Shown: positions 62,826-64,000 of the stretch, piece by piece
Numbering within the stretch: the stretch's first letter is position 1
Layout of the letters: each line of letters starts with the position of its first letter
Assembly: GCA_035551995.1 (NCBI GenBank)
Contig: DASZME010000071.1
Span: 40,526 to 104,525, forward strand
Length of the DNA: 64,000 nucleotides
Direction of reading: 5' to 3'
From: RYN-428 sp035551995
GTDB taxonomy: Bacteria > Planctomycetota > Phycisphaerae > Tepidisphaerales > Tepidisphaeraceae
Position numbers and translations under genes: made by a program
Notes under the pieces: model-generated
Seen by the model: the letters and a program-made list of their open reading frames with translations, nothing else
The model's database searches: none
What the model was told of the DNA's origin: nothing

Positions 62826-63152
62826 TCAAATCGTATCCAATGCCGCCTTGAAATCTTTCTCTGGCCGCAGGCCGACAAATTTTTGCTGCACCTGGCCCGC
62901 CTTGAAGAGAATGACCGTCGGAATCGAGTTGATGCTGTACTTGATCGCCACTTCGCGATTGGCGTCGGTGTCTAGCTTGCCGATTTTCACCTTGCCGGCG
63001 TAATCCTTGGCCAGCTTCTCGATCGTCGGCGTGAGCATCTTGCACGGCATGCACCATTCGGCCCAAAAATCGACCAGCACCGGCACATCCGATTTCAGTA
63101 CCTCCTGCTCAAAGTTGTCGTCGCTGAATTCTACCGTGTTTTGACTGGCCAT
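62826..63152 (-). CDS. trxA: Thioredoxin
   Basis: 108 residues. The active site is WCMPC (33-37), with Met in place of the usual Gly. The conserved cis-Pro lies in NSIPTVILF; FVGLRPEKDF ends the fold. It reduces protein disulfides in the cytoplasm using thioredoxin reductase. The Gly-to-Met change in the CXXC loop may shift its redox potential. Convergent with the exonuclease-like gene. Start ATG 63152. Confidence 0.95.
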   Translation of the reverse strand: MASQNTVEFSDDNFEQEVLKSDVPVLVDFWAEWCMPCKMLTPTIEKLAKDYAGKVKIGKLDTDANREVAIKYSINSIPTVILFKAGQVQQKFVGLRPEKDFKAALDTI

Positions 63153-63233
63153 TGCAGATGCTCCTGAGATTGACGTCCTTGCCGCGATTCATCGCAGTTC
63201 GATGCCGGATCATAGAAGTGCGGCAAAACGGAG

Positions 63234-64000
63234 TCAACGCGGCTCCGCCTGCATCGCTTCCTGCTGAGCCAGCTTGGTGCGGATCGCAAGCATATTCAAA
63301 ACCGCGATCGACCACGACGCCAATCCCAAGCCGATCAGCGCCAAGGGAACCCAGGTGGGGAAGTCGTGCATCGGCGAATCTTCGCCGACAAAAAATTTAA
63401 TGACGCCGCCCAGGACCAGAAAAAAACCGACGGTCAGGAAAATGGGAACCACGGTGCGCCGGTTGTTGATTGATTTCACAAGCGGCAAGTGCGGCCTGCG
63501 GCGCGGAGCGGCGTGCTCGATCACCGCCAGCGACTCCATCGGCGGCGGAGGGACGGCAAGCATCACGTCCTCCTCCTGATACTCCTCCGATTCGGTTTGA
63601 ACGGCGGCGTAATCCTGTTGTGCCGGTTGCTCTTCCTGGACCGGCGGGCCTGCGGGGCGCGAAACCGCGGGGGCGGCGGGACGCGCCGGGGCCGCGGGGC
63701 GGGCGGAGCCCGGATCGGTGGGACGCGATGGCCGCGCCGACGGCGCGGGGATCGGAGCGGCGGCGCGCTGGGGCGACGCGGCACGGACGGGCGCCGGGGC
63801 GGGCGCCATGGCGCCGGGCGGCCCGGCGGGTCGAGCGGTGGGCGCAAGCGGCCCGGCGCCGGGTGCGGCCGGTCGCGCGGACGCCGGAATCGGAGCGGCG
63901 GCACGCGCCGAAGTTGGAATGGGCGCGCTCCCCGGCGCCGCCGGTCGCGCGGAAGTCGGAATCGGGGCGCCGGCGGGCGGGGCGGATCGCGCGGCTGTCG
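63234..64000 (-). CDS. Pro/Ala-rich protein with two C-terminal membrane helices (5' end outside window)
   Basis: The frame is open from the window's right edge to the stop at 63234, so about 255 C-terminal codons are seen and the start is unseen. The first 130 or so residues are low-complexity, with recurring RAAAPIPASARPAAPG and APIPTSARPAAPGS blocks. Then MLAVPPPPMESLAVIEHAAP leads to two helices, TVVPIFLTVGFFLVLGGVI and PLALIGLGLASWSIAVLNML, and a short basic end. A membrane protein with a long disordered cytoplasmic arm. Internal Met codons such as 63809 are not starts, since the repeats continue upstream. Confidence 0.7.
   Translation of the reverse strand, partial: TAARSAPPAGAPIPTSARPAAPGSAPIPTSARAAAPIPASARPAAPGAGPLAPTARPAGPPGAMAPAPAPVRAASPQRAAAPIPAPSARPSRPTDPGSARPAAPARPAAPAVSRPAGPPVQEEQPAQQDYAAVQTESEEYQEEDVMLAVPPPPMESLAVIEHAAPRRRPHLPLVKSINNRRTVVPIFLTVGFFLVLGGVIKFFVGEDSPMHDFPTWVPLALIGLGLASWSIAVLNMLAIRTKLAQQEAMQAEPR

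Overview
The window reads as a high-GC chromosomal segment from a Planctomycetota bacterium, most likely the Phycisphaerae side of the phylum. This is inferred from gene content, not from a marker gene: several secreted beta-propeller proteins (YncE-like, PD40, PQQ-like), a DUF1800 protein, a MoxR/DUF58/BatA set with large membrane-anchored VWA and coiled-coil partners, sugar-phosphate isomerase/epimerase-like TIM barrels and an Omp85-type barrel. About 50 protein genes are supported. I see no rRNA, tRNA, CRISPR array, transposase or phage gene. Long antisense frames are common because of the base composition and were not annotated.

Layout. 0-6 kb: end of a secreted CARDB-like protein, a YncE/phosphoesterase protein and a GH63-like glycosidase. 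6.1-9.3 kb: a bufferin-type RiPP operon made of a secreted Cys-rich precursor with a duplicated six-Cys core, an MNIO (DUF692) enzyme, a DUF2063 partner and a DoxX membrane protein. 9.4-13.7 kb: a Tat-exported TIM barrel, OsmC, and a PD40 propeller coupled to EcsC. 13.8-21.5 kb: a surface-polysaccharide cluster with flippase, methyltransferase, three glycosyltransferases and an asparagine-synthase-like protein. 21.7-36.8 kb: mixed metabolism and transport (PQQ-propeller, alcohol dehydrogenase, RsmE, NadE, AspT-type transporter, QueD, HNH cassette, MFS transporter, SpoIIE phosphatase, isocitrate dehydrogenase). 37.1-48.1 kb: a transmembrane pseudokinase followed by DUF58, BatA/VWA, a 1297-residue coiled-coil membrane protein and a VWA membrane protein. 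48.1-57.3 kb: a prenyltransferase-fold protein, an Omp85 barrel, LutB/LutC, Uma2, a lone FitA-like antitoxin, a coiled-coil lipoprotein and the MoxR ATPase. 57.5-64 kb: a receiver-only regulator, DUF1800, Mn superoxide dismutase, an OB/HD exonuclease-like protein, thioredoxin and a Pro/Ala-rich membrane protein cut by the window end.

The most interesting items are the bufferin-like operon, with a strong hairpin between precursor and enzyme genes; a dispersed family of palindromic intergenic repeats (at least seven copies, three with a shared tail, one head-to-head pair); and the pseudokinase that opens the DUF58/BatA cluster. The bufferin operon plausibly makes a periplasmic copper-binding peptide: the precursor is exported after BufB/BufC modify its cysteines, and DoxX sits in the membrane.
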